Source of the DNA: Larix kaempferi
Taxonomy: Eukaryota; Streptophyta; Pinopsida; Pinales; Pinaceae
Direction of reading: 5' to 3'
DNA length: 64,000 bases
Assembly (NCBI GenBank): GCA_027924585.1
Contig: BSBM01000636.1
Span: 6,836,001-6,900,000, forward strand
Shown here: piece by piece, positions 32,856 to 45,030 of the stretch
Position numbering within the stretch: position 1 is the stretch's first letter
How the letters are laid out: the number at the start of each line of letters is the position of its first letter
Notes under the pieces: model-generated
Database searches by the model: none
What the model saw: only the letters and a program-made list of their open reading frames with translations
Told to the model about the DNA's origin: nothing
Position numbers and translations under genes: made by a program

Positions 32856-35800
32856 TGTTACCACCTAAACTATAGTTACCCCTATGGATGTATCCACTCA
32901 TGGATGGCAATAGGGAAGGGCAACTCAAAAGGTGCAACCGCGATCACCTCGACCTCAAATATATGGTTGTCACGCCGTTTCAAAGCAACCTTCACTTTAT
33001 GTTATCTAGCCCAGACAACACAGGGGGAGACCCGATCTACTCCCAACAGGAGTGATCAAAACCAAGACACCAAATCAAGTTAATTCTAAGTGAAGTAAGG
33101 TGTATGGTTTATCCTAGACCTTAGGATGAAGTCACAAGACAAGTGAGGGGTTCAATGAGTATAGCTTTAGTTCATTATTGATGTGAGAGTGACTTATGAT
33201 TTGTGAAATATGATCCAGGATTAAAGTACTAGTTCAATGTGAGAAAATCCACTGCCTTGGGAACCGTGTCCAATGCAGGGTAGTTTAGGGGTTGAATTGG
33301 GGCTAACTAGTACAAGTGACAAGCTTGATCATGATACATGATGACATCAAAGGGTTTAGTTCACCACACAAAGGTCAAACCACAAGTTAATCCAACAATC
33401 TAGGAAAGTCGAATTGACTTGGAGAGAGACCAGTGCCTTGGGAATTGGGATAATGGAGTCAAAGTGTAATTAACTTGCGATTGATAACTTCTATTGTATG
33501 AGACAAGTGGGCAATTAAAGTTTTGTTGGATGAATAGGTCTAGATCTAGAGATTCAAGGTTTGACCTAAGTGGACCACAATCCCTTAAAACAAGGAATGC
33601 TATCCCCAAGGTAAGATTTGATGAAGAGACACACTAGACCTAGGTTTTGAATTATGCCCGTTCCAAATCCACTAAAATCTAAAGTACCCACATCCTAGAA
33701 GTGGACCAACTCACTTCTCCAAGGTGGTGCGACTTTACCCAAGGAGGCTAAAAAGTGGGATAAATCAATCAAGACAAGTCCAATGGCATCCAAATTTTAG
33801 ATCCAAGTAGTTTAGGCAAGTGAGTGTATGGATCTATAATTTCAAAGCAATCTGATGGCTAGATCTTACTAGATCTGAGTTTTAAGGTACCAAGTGGTCC
33901 AAAAATGGGATTAAATCCCTTAAAATGTGGAATAGGGCCCACAAGGTAGAAATAAAAAAAGTGACAATCTGGGGGTAGGTTATTGGATGTGTAGATCACG
34001 AATCAAATGGAATCTCAACTACCCACGTACTAGATCTAGGTCAACCCACCCAAACTAGGAAGTGCGCCCTTGCTTGGTGAGGCTAAATGCCTTGGGAAGA
34101 GGGTCAAATGGAGGCCAATCTTCACCAAACTATAGATCCGGATGCCGTGGATACTATAGAGGTGGGTTTTAAATTTCTTACCCAAGAAGCCACTAGATCT
34201 TAGTAGATCTGAAAAAATGTAAAAATGGGGTTTTGATTGATTAGGGTTTTAAATATTTTAGACAAGTGGATAGATCATGGAGATAGAACTTACCTTGACA
34301 TCATACCCGAGTGATGAAGAGAGATGCTTTGATGTTGAGGAAGATTCCCGCAGAGATCAAATGAGAGATTGTTGATTTTGCTTGCCAAATTGATGCCCTA
34401 GCCCACAAGTGCGCCCTCCTCTACCTATCAATCCAAGGAAAATCGATTTCAATCAGAGAGGTCAAGTATGGAGGAAATACAAGTAAAATGCAATGATAAC
34501 AAAGAATAGAAGGTCCTGGGACAGTAATACTCCTTGTTACCAACGAAGAGATCCAAAGAAGAAGTAGGGAGAGTCTTCCCCTACCAATACTTCCTCCTCA
34601 AAGCAAATCGGCCTCCACCTGTAGATGCAAAAACGTGGTACAAAATATATGGCAAACAAGATCTCCAATAACTCAGTGCAAAGGAAGAACCAACGAACGA
34701 ACACCAAAAACATTCACCACAACACTGGAGATAGATGCAATAATAATTTTCTATTCCAATAATCCAGAGCCACTAGTCCCCTTACAATGAGAAGCTCTCT
34801 CCTTTAAATAGGAAGGAGAGGCATCAAAATCCTAACCACTTTTTGAATGAGTAGCTAAAATTAAAAGATACAAATGTCTAATCAATGGTTGAGATAAGCT
34901 CAACAATAAAATACATGGATCACTAATAAAAGATAAAATAAGTGGACAAAATCGCCCTAGGAGAGGGGAATCCCACCATATCATGATGACAAAATATAAT
35001 AAGAAGCTTATGGTGGGTCCAAGGGGTAATTTTAGCCACCCTTGGTCAATCCCCATAGCACAATAATAATAAAATAGTCATCAATATACCAAATCGTGCC
35101 TCTATGGACAAATCGTAGGCCTCAAAAGACCTCAGAAATCATCAGAAAGTGCCATAAGTAATGGATGCGGGTCCCGATGAAGCTGAAACTGCTGGAGGAG
35201 ATGTGGAAGACATCAATCCATCATCACTGATCATCCCATGCCAAAACATTGCCTCAGTAGCCCAAATCGAATTCCTCAATAGCCATTTCTACCAATCCTG
35301 AAATGCCACGGGAAGCGTGAAACTGCCCCAAACTGCCTCCTGGAGTGCCTGCGTTGTCAAGGTGAGGGCACCAGTGTGTCCGGGAGGGGGGTAATATGGT
35401 AAAAACAAGTGGCTGGACCACCCCCTCCAAGCACAGCGCCCTAGGTCAACCGGATAAATATCACCTCTGCTCTGACAGGGTCTCCGACAGACCAAAATTG
35501 CACTGGGATAGCCTACTGAGGCTCAATCATCACTGTAAGTGCCCGGAACTGAAAACAAACTGTCTCATTGGACTCAGAAGGTCCAAATCCATCCAAGATG
35601 TGTACTCATACACCATATGAGTCTCTACATGATCATAAAATATATCCAATATACCGGAACAAGTGAAATAATAATAATCTGTAAATGATCAAATAATGCT
35701 GTAAACCATGAATCATCATCATAACCCTGTATCTGATGCATAGAATCATCATGTACATGTACATAGACCATATATCATCTGACCATATCATCATAAGGTC

Positions 35801-37407
35801 CAACCATCTCATGTCCTATGGTTGACCTTGGTCAAACTAGGTTTGACCAAGTCAACATGACCAAATATAACTCAAACCATCATCAGAAGTCGCTGCAAAG
35901 TGTCAAAGGTTAATGCATGCTCTACAACTTATTCAAATAACAATTATAACACAAAGTAATCATTACTGGCGATCTAAATCCAAATATATAATGTCATTAA
36001 TTATTATTATTACTCAAACTAGACTTTCAAGATCATACTCACTTCATAGCTATGATCAATTTGCTAGTGAAGGGTGAAGGATAAAATAACTGGCTAGGCT
36101 AAGGGATGACTTGACTGACTTAACTTTGTGACACTTTGGCAAAGGGAAAGGGAATACACACCATAATATATACTGAATGAGCAACAACACAGGGAATGGC
36201 GGTGTTTCACAAATGGATGAGTTGTTCAAAGAGGGTTTATTCACCTTTAACAGATGGACACAATCCATAATACAAATGAAGCCAGCAATAATTTAGATAT
36301 AGCATTTAAGTTCCATTGCTTTTTGGGCCTGAAGTTTCCATAGCCTTGATCTATGTGTGTTTATAACACATTGCATAGATTTACATTTATTTTAGGCTTT
36401 CTGCTGCAGGTGTGTTTTTAAGGCACTTGTTTACCTGAGCACTTCTAGGTGTGTCACAGACAGCTTGTTTACCTAGGTATTTACATTTCCAAAAGATATA
36501 ACATTTTATTTTCATGGCCATTTTCATTTGGCATGCCTTTCATTCATGTGTGTTGAAAAACACATTGCATGAACGGGCTTTTCATACAAGATATAGCAAA
36601 TTCATTTTTTCCAGATTTTGTATTCATGGCAACACTAAAAGTTACAGGTTTAGCCAACACAACTTTAGTGACTAGGGGGAATTCACCAGAAAATCCAACT
36701 CACCATAGGTAAGTTTTGTCACCAACTCAGAGCCGAGACACAATAAACAAGGAAGCTTATCCAATACAGAGGCTACAGTGGGGAAAAGATCCTCCATGTC
36801 ACTAGTCAAGTAGTAAGTCAGGGTGATAAACTAAAAGGTAGGCAATGGATGGATGAAGACAATGAATAGTGGAGCCAAAACTAGCAAGCCAAGGTATGGT
36901 GGAATGATCACCTCTATTGTCCCTAAGGAGGGTAAGACCAATGAGTATGAATAGTGAACTTCTAAGTCTGAGTAGGGACAATATAATATATATAATAAGA
37001 TCAAACAGGTCCACATATCTATATGATCGCTAGATCATGACACTAAGTGCTAAGACATGCTATAAGAATAAATATAAAAGCAATATAACCATAACACAAT
37101 GATATACCTGCTGAGTCATATACCTGAATGCTCATCACCTGTACCATCATCTGTCCTCTGAAACTGCTGCTGTAACTCTGGGCACTACTGAATGCGCTAT
37201 ACAAATGGTATAATGGCCATATCGGTCATCTCTCTGAGTGTCCTGAGACTCAGTCATGGCATGGGAAATACAACTGTTGTCCAAAATCTGATAGTGATTC
37301 AATATAGATGCTCATCTCAGCATCTCAATGTAAGGGAACTGGCTGAATAGTGTACTGGAATCAGAAAAATAATGTATGGTATCCCGGCTACTATATATGT
37401 GATAACA
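32856..37407 (-). mobile_element. Solo LTR H, Y-type
   Basis: A 4552-bp LTR on the minus strand, starting (minus) TGTTATCACATATATAG and ending GGTGGTAACA, one base off the usual GGTGATAACA. It is flanked by GGCTC on both sides with no internal region, the hallmark of LTR-LTR recombination. The U5 end matches Y LTRs (GGTAACTATAGTTTAGG) and U3 matches Y and X. Divergence from LTR2 and S is obvious throughout, so it is older than the array to its right. TATTTAAA is at 34803-34810 (minus). Confidence 0.93.
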
Positions 37408-37412
37408 GGCTC
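37408..37412. other. Target-site duplication of H, right copy
   Basis: GGCTC, same as 32851-32855. Confidence 0.92.
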
Positions 37413-37920
37413 CTCTTCCTCTTCAATGTCCTGTACACCCAAATTACTCAATATCGAATCCATGCCACAACTAGGTGCTAACACCCCCTGATCCTCACAA
37501 GCGCTACTACTAAGGTGAGATGATGAATCCTCGACGTTGGATGATTGGATAAATGCATCATATGTACTATCCTCCTCATGTATTGTCAACTCCATATCAA
37601 GTTCACCATCAACCTATACATCATGCTCATCTTTCTCTACTCCCCCAACTATGCTTTTAAGGAGATCCTCGTCCAAAAACTTGGGCCGGCTCCCGAACTG
37701 GATGGAGTAATAGTCTTTGAAGGACAATACGACACATACCTCATTCCCTAAGGCTATATATTTCTGATATTAAGGCAAGTGTCAAAGTGCTACTAAGCTC
37801 CGCAAATTTCCAGCCAAGATCCTTCTCAGTGTCTTCATGATCTCACAGGATGGCAAGAAACTTGTGCTTTCAAGCATGCACTTCACCAAAATTGGCATGT
37901 ACTGTGATCCATTGACATTT
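37413..37920 (-). pseudogene. Decayed unrecognised protein gene, upstream part
   Basis: On the minus strand an open stretch with an acidic Ser/Glu-rich section ends exactly at the H insertion in a run of Glu codons. Excising H plus one target copy (4557 nt, divisible by three) continues the same frame into the left part. Several stops and probable frameshifts lie upstream near 37610 and 37740-37790. No family recognised and no convincing start codon. Confidence 0.4.
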
Positions 37921-38330
37921 CTCTGTATCCACCTTGTTGTTTACAACTGCATGCTCCCGCAGCTAGTGAGGAACATGCTCTAATACCACTTTAATATTCC
38001 AACTAATATTTTTTGTTTGTTTGTGAAGTTTCTGATGATGTTTGTTGCTTGCTTGTAGTTTTATGGCCCAATACTCAAAGGAAACATGAATGCATGCAAT
38101 GAACTATGCTTGCATGAGCATGCATGCAAATGCATGGTTTTGCCAACCCCTAAATTACCCAAATAATCGGAAATGCTATAAAGTAGGCATAGAAATAATG
38201 CATGTACGTACCAATAGTTGTAGCAGTGGATGTGGATCAATATGAGACTCGCATGCAAGAGATATGCCAAGGATCAGTCAAGATATGAATCAACCTCTCT
38301 CCAAATGTGCGCCCTTGATATAAATGCGCC
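37921..38330. other. Unassigned spacer before the array
   Basis: No gene or repeat recognised. It contains a GCATGCA-rich stretch near 38090-38140. The last five bases, GCGCC, would be the left target duplication of the LTR1 array. Confidence 0.5.
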
Positions 38331-41300
38331 TGTTATCACATATATAGTAGCCGGGCTACCATACATTATTTTTCAGATTCCAGAGCACATTACAGCCAGT
38401 TCCTTTACTTTGAGATGATGAGATGAGCTGCTATCTATGGATCACTATCAGATTTTGGACAGCATATGTATTCCCTATGCCATGACTGAGTTTCAGGACA
38501 CTCAGAGAGATGACCAATGTAGCCATTATATCATTGGTACAGAGCAGACAGTAGTGCCCAGAGTTACAGCGGCAGTCTCAGAGGACAGATGATGGTACAG
38601 GTTGATGAGCTTTCAGGTATATGACTCAACAGGTATATCGTGCTGTTATGGTTAGATTGCTTTTATACTTATTCTTATAGCATGTCTTAGCACTTAGTGT
38701 CATGATCTGGCGATCATATAGATATATGGACCTGGTTGATCTATTATATATATTATATTGTCCCTACTCAGACTTAGAAGTTCACTATTCATACTCATTG
38801 GTACATACCCTCCTTAGGGAGAATAGAGGTGATCATTACACCATACTTTGGCTTGCTAGTGTTGGCTCCATCATTTCATTGTCTTCATCCATCCATGGCC
38901 TACCTTTTAGATTATCACCCTGACTTACTACTTGACTAGTGGCATGGAGGACTTTTCCCCACTGTAGCCTCTGTATTGGATGAGCTTCCCTGTTTATTGT
39001 GTCTCGGCTCTGAGTTGGTGACAAAACTTACCTATGGTGAGTTGGAGTTCCTTGTGAATTCCCCCTAGTCACTAAAGTTGTGTTGGCTAAACCTGAAACC
39101 TTTAGTGCTGCCATAAATACAAAATCTGGAAAAATGAAATGCTATATCTTGTATGAAAAGCCCATTCATGCAATGTGTTTCTAAACACACATGAATGAAA
39201 GGCATGCCAAATGAAAATGGCTATGAAAATAAAATGTTATATCTTGTGGAAAATAAATACCTAGGTAAACAAGCTGTCCATGACACACCTAGAAGTGCTC
39301 AGGTAAACAAGTGCCTTAAAAACACACCTGCAGCAGAAAGCCTAAAATAAATGTAAATCTATGCAATGTGTTTATAAACACACATAGATCAAGGCTATGG
39401 AAACTTCAGGCCCAAAAGCAATAGAACTTAAATGCTATATCTAAACAATTGCTGGCCTTATTTGTATTATGGATTGTGCGCATCTGTGAAGGTAAATAAA
39501 CCCTCTTTAAACAACTCATCCATTTGTGAGACACCGCCATTCCCTGTGTTATTGCTCATTTAGTATATACTATGGTGTATTCCCTTTCCCTTGCCAAAGT
39601 GTCACAAAGTCAAGACAGTTAAGTCATCCCTTAGCCTAGCCAGTTAATTTAAGCCTTCACCCTTCACTAGCAAATTGATCACAACTATGAAATGAGTATG
39701 ATCCTGAAAGTCTAGTCTGAGTAATAATAATAATTAACGACACTATATATTTTGATTTAGATCGCCAGTCATGATTACTCTGTGTTATAATTGTTATTTG
39801 AATAAGTTGTAGAGCATATATTAACCTTGACACTTTGCAGCAGCTATTGATGATGATCTGAGTTATATTTGGTCTTGGTTGGACCTAGTTTGACCATGGA
39901 GGACCATGGGATATGAGATGTTGGACCTTATGATGATATGGATAGATGATATATGGTCTATGTATACATACATGATGACTCTATGCAGCAGCTACAGGGT
40001 TATGATGATGATTCTGGGGTTACAGCAGTGTTTGTATATGTACAGCGCATTATTATTGGCCTTGATCCGGTATATTGGATATTTATTTTGATCATGCAGA
40101 GATTCATATGGTGTATGAGTACACATCTTGGATGGATTGGGACCTTCTGAGTCCAATGGGACAGTTTGTTTTCAGTTCCGGGCACTTACAGTGATGATTT
40201 AGCCTCAGTAGGCTGTCCTAGTGCAGTTTTGGTCTGTCGGAGGCCCTGTCGGAGCAGATATGATTTTTATCCGGTTGACCTAGGGCGCTGATGATGGAGG
40301 GGGTGGTCCAGCCACTTGTTTTTACCATATTACCCCCCTCCCAGACACATTGGTGCCCTCACCTTGACAGCGCCAGCAATCCAGGAGGCTGTTTGGGGCA
40401 GTTTCACGCTTCCCGAGGCATTTAAGGATTGGTAGAAATGGCTATTGAGGAAATCGATTTGGGCTACTGAGGCAAAGTTATGGCATGGGATGATCAGTGA
40501 TGATAGATCGGGACCTTCCACACCTTCTCCAGCAGTTTCAGCTTCATCGGGGCCCGCATCCATCACTTATGGCACTTTCTATGGATTTTTGAGGTCTTTT
40601 GAGGACCCACGACTTCACTATGGAGGCACGATTTGGTATTTTCATGATTATTTATTGGTTATTGTGCTATGGGGATTGACCAAGGAGGGATAAAATTACC
40701 CCTTGGACCCACCATAAGCCTCTTATGATATTTTGTCATCATGACTTGGTGGGATTCCCCTCTTAAAGGGCGATTTTGTCCACTTATATTATATTTTATT
40801 AGTGATCCATGTATTTCATTGTTGAGCTCATCTCAACCATTGATTAGACATTTGTATCTTTTAATCTTAGCCACTCATTCAAAAAGTGGTTAGGGTTTTG
40901 GTGCCTCTCCTTCCTATTTAAAGGAGAGAGCCTCTCATTGTAAAGGCACCTTTGGAGCTCTGGAATATTGAAATAGAAGATTTTTTGTGGAGCACATCTC
41001 TCTTGCATTTTGGATTCTCTTACATATTGAATATACAGTATCTCTTCTATGTATCATTGTGGATTTTGGTGCTTTTGCTAACCTTTTGACAGGAAAGTCG
41101 AATTGGAGAGAGGAGGGCGACTTCATGAGGGTTATTGTTGGAGGGATCCACATATTCTCTCTTGGGTTGATCTTGTAACAGGGAGTATCATTATTGTATC
41201 TTCGTGACATAGTTGATGCTTTCTATTACATCTTTCTACCATTTTCATAATCATCTTGCTTGACTTGTTTCTTTGATCTTGTCTTGTAGGAGGAGGACGA

Positions 41301-42870
41301 TTTGGCTATCTTGGAGAAGGGCAATTTGGTTGGAGCACTTGGATCTCACTCTTGAATATACACATAGGAGAATGCTATCAACTTGCAAGGTGGCTATAAG
41401 CAATTGAGGTAAGATCTACAAGGTATGTGCCTCTTTCATCCATTCTATCTTCATTGGTCATAAAACCCTAATTAAATCAAAACCCCAATTTTGGTATTTC
41501 TTAGATCTACTTAGATCTAGCCTTGCAATTGAAAAGATATTAAAAACCCACCTCTATAGGATCCACCCCTAGTTGGATCTATAGTTTGGTGGTGATAGGC
41601 TAAAAATTGACACACTTTTCAATGCAAAAAGCCTTCTTGAACCTAAATCGATTTTCCTAAGAGAAGCTTGTTGGGTTAGATCTAGCACATGGGTAGGTGA
41701 GATCCCACTTGATTTGACATCTAGACATTTGATAACCTATACCCATATCTTTACTTTGGTGAAAACTACCTTGTGGACATCTCTCCATGTTTTAAGGGGT
41801 TGAAACCCCCTTTTTGACCTTCTTGGCATCTTAAAACTTAGATCTACTAAGATCTAGCCATTGGATTCACTTGAAACTTTGAAGGAACATAGATCGGGGT
41901 ACTAACATCCCGGATCTACATTTTGGTGGCCATTGGACTTGATTTGGTCCACCAAAACCCATTTTTGGACCCTCCTTGAGCAAATCGCACCCCCTTGATT
42001 TTTTTAGTTGGTCCACTTCTAGGAAGTGGGTGTTTGAGTTATTCGTGGATTTGGAATGCCCATGCCTTGAAACCTAGGTCTATACTGTCCTTTTGTCAAG
42101 ATCCGCCTTGGGGATTGCATTCCTTGTTTCAAGGGATTGTGGTCCACTTAGGGTCCTCACTTAAAAAAAAAACCTAGATCTAGTAAGATCCAACCATTAG
42201 ATTTCACTCAACCCACTTGACTTGGCTTCTAGGTGTCCCGATCTACAATTTGACACACTTTTTGACCCCATTAGCCCACTTAACAAGGCACTAGTCCATC
42301 ACCAAGCAAGTCACACTCCTTGGGATTGGTGTCAAATCCTAGATCTAGCACATGGGTATCCTTGAAATCAACTTCAACTCATAGATCTAGCCTACATATA
42401 ACCTATAGTACCTACCTCACATCTAACTTCACCTTGTGGGCCTACCTAGAATCACTTCACACTTCCCAAGAAAACTAGACCCACTTGTGTAAACACATGG
42501 TACTATACTTTTTCATCATACCCCATCATGTGGCCTAAACAATACATAGGTTGAAACGTTAATAATCTCTTACACTTCCCTCAACCATACCTTAAAACTT
42601 AGGTCCACTTAGCCTTGCATTGGTTTCCGTAACTCATTACTTACCTACACTTAGAAACCTTTGTTTGGGTCCAATCAACTGTGATTGGGGTATAAGGTCT
42701 CCCCCTTGGTCTAGTCACACTTTGACCTAAAGCGAAGAGTGCCTCGGTTGACGTGACTCCCACCTGCATTGGGAACCGTGGCATCTCTTGGGTCACCTCT
42801 TTAGTTGCCTGACTCCTCTACCGTCCCGGATGGGATACCACTAGGGGCAACTACAAGTTGTGTGATAACA
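38331..42870 (+). repeat. LTR1 (X type)
   Basis: 4540 bp, TGTTATCACA to TGTGATAACA. U3 up to about 40942 closely matches LTR2 and S (Y-like). R-U5 from about 40947 matches F and A instead. Hairpins lie at 39164-39196 and 39357-39389, TATA at 40915-40922, a candidate leader exon at 41290-41408, and three 330-bp U5 units from 41513. Confidence 0.93.
40915..40922 (+). promoter_or_regulatory. TATA box of LTR1
   Basis: TATTTAAA, conserved in LTR2 (48063), S (57668), LTR3 (61371) and H. The Y-like/A-like junction lies 27-32 nt downstream, at the predicted start site. Confidence 0.6.
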
Positions 42871-42874
42871 TTTT

Positions 42875-43080
42875 TGGCGCCGTTACCGGGGAAGGTAGAG
42901 GCCTACCCTGGTTCGACATATATTTTTCAAACCTCTACTCCCGTTCTCTTTGCCAACATTAACATTTTTGGCGCCGTTGTCGGGGAAGGTAGAGGCCTAC
43001 CCTGGTTCGACATATATTTTTCAAACCTCTACTCCCGTTCTCTTTGCCAACATTAACATTTTTGGCGCCGTTGCCGGCGA
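42875..43080 (+). repeat. Triplicated primer-binding site of X1 (94-bp tandem repeat)
   Basis: Three tRNA-Asp PBS copies at 42875-42892 (TGGCGCCGTTACCGGGGA), 42969-42986 (TGGCGCCGTTGTCGGGGA) and 43063-43080 (TGGCGCCGTTGCCGGCGA), exactly 94 bp apart. Each has one change from the perfect complement. The unit also contains GGTAGAGGCCTACC, an inverted repeat. X2 has the same three copies. Confidence 0.92.
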
Positions 43081-43303
43081 GGTAGAGACCTACCTTGGTT
43101 CAACATATGTTTTGTCTCACTCTCTCCCTGCACTTTAAACGACATACATCTTGGTAGAAGAGTTTTAAAATCTACCTGGCGACTCCACATAAGCGACTCC
43201 ACTGGTGATCGATCCTATCATTATCTAGAACCCATGGGGTGCATCATTTGGTACTTAGGTTCTTGATTTAAAAATAAAAATAAATAAATAAATAAAATAA
43301 TCC
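43081..43303 (+). other. 5' leader of X1
   Basis: Non-coding. It shares the block CTTTAAACGACAT, CTTGGTAG and CTACCTGGCGACTCC (43131-43205) with A and Y, and ends in an A-rich AAAT microsatellite (about 43270-43300) directly before the start codon. Confidence 0.65.
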
Positions 43304-45030
43304 ATGGCTGCTTCTGAGCGGCCTAGAACTTTCGGTCGATTAAAAGTCTTTGACTTCTCAAAAATTATTGGGTATCCTCATCATATCCCTCATCAAGCCC
43401 GTGAAAGGTTGCCTAAATTCGATGGAAGTTATGAAATCTCTGCTGAAAGACACCTTGAACTTTTTAGGGAAATTATTAAAGATTTATCCATAACCCATGA
43501 GGATGTGTGTATGAAACTATTGGCTTCGTCCTTGAAAGAAAGAGCTGAGATCTGGTTCTTAGATTTGAAGCCCAATAGCATTTCCGGGTATGACATGTTT
43601 GAGCAAAGTTTCTTAGAAAGATGGGGAAGTGAATCCGATGATATATATTTTTCAAATCAAAACCTTCCCCTTTTTGATCCTATTGTTGAATCTGTTAATA
43701 ATCAAGCATCAAGTGAATTGTCAACATCCGAAGATGATCCATCCTGCTCAATTTCTTTTGAGGATAAGTCTTCCACTTTTGAGTCGATTGATAGTCAAAT
43801 CCATAATCATTGTATAAATCATAAGTTTTCAAATTTCTTTTTAGGTAGCCCTAGTCTTGATCCGGAGGAAATTTATGAGGATGAGTCAGTCAGTCTATTG
43901 AAGTTCCTCCCTCAGAGAAACTCATTAATCGTTCCATATTTAATGATCATTCAATTCCTTATCACCTTATTGAAAAAGAAGAAAGTGAAAACACCGACCA
44001 AGATCCTTTAGTGGTGATCTCTCGTGATCATTGTGCATTTAATCAAGATATTATAAATGAAAATGATCACTTATCCTCTTATAATTTTAATGATGAATCA
44101 ATAGAAGGTCAATATCAAGATGAGGATGAATTAGGGAATCACACTAGATGCTCTAATCTGTTTTCCACTTCTTATAATGAGTCTTTAAATTTTTCCATCC
44201 TTAATCAAGATAACTTACAGTTAGATAGTTATGGTCAATCTTGTCCTCAGGTTGTAAATATTAAACTTGATCAAAAGGTTAAAATCATCCCTAGAGTAAA
44301 GACTACTTTCTTTTGTCAAAGTCCAAGGTCAAACTTGTTTATCCATTTGGGAGAATTTTCATATTTGCAATCCACCCTCCCTTCCCAACTCTTTCAATCA
44401 TCTTTGGGTTGGTGCTCTAGTCATTTTTTTGCCTTGGAATTTTTCAATAGGAAGTATATGTATGATTACATGTTTGGAGAAAAAGCACTTCATTTCCCTT
44501 TTCAGTCACCTTGGAACAATAATGCTTGTTGTCAAATTATCAATCATTCTTGGTGGCTAGAAAAGGTGTTTAAAGATCAATTTCATCTTTTCTCCATTTT
44601 TGAGCATCAAGTGGGCCTAGTTTTGATTTTTCGTCTTTTAAGCCTTGATTTGTCCCCACTTGGTTTTTATTGGATCATCAGTCCCAAGGGGAAACGAATT
44701 AAATATGCAAGTGAAGTGAATGAGGAAAGTAGTTTATTAAATCATATGCCTTATATTTTTCCTCCATCCATTTTAAACAATAACTTGCATAAATTTTATG
44801 ATCCTATCAGTTTTTGGATGGAGGATGGCTTCACTAGTCAGTCGTCTCCTCTGCATTATTTCATGTTGCACCACTCAAATCCTTCTTCAATTTCTGAACA
44901 AGTCAAGAAGATTGTGCTCTCAATTTCAATAATTTTTAATCCAATCTTGACTTGTTTCATCAACAAAAATCAAAGAAGAATCATTAATTTATTTGATGAA
45001 TGGTTGCACTGGATTTATGATTTTACCTAA
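43304..45030 (+). pseudogene. X1 half-Gag plus novel C-terminal domain, one frameshift
   Basis: ATG at 43304 opens 235 codons ending TAG at 44009-44011. The frame that continues the homology is open from about 43885 to the TAA at 45028-45030, so a single net -1 shift lies near 43885-43900. Residues about 25-108 match the first half of the Gag domain (RLPKFDG, EDVCMKLL, IWFLDL, GYDMF). An acidic, Ser-rich linker follows. The final 245 or so residues align with E: LPSQLF, WWLEK, KDQFH, FSIFE, NNNLH or NNLH, FYDPI, DEWLHWIYD, and two hydrophobic stretches of about 18-20 residues. No protease, RT or zinc knuckle. The E copy is broken at a different site, so the ancestral product was one protein of roughly 575-670 residues. 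Confidence 0.75.

Noticed and set aside
42871-43100. CRISPR-like direct repeats
   Set aside because: The 94-bp units are PBS duplications without spacers in a plant retrotransposon leader.
43882-43900. Programmed frameshift in the X1 gene
   Set aside because: No slippery heptamer followed by a structure is evident, and E stays in one frame over the corresponding linker. A one-base deletion is more likely.
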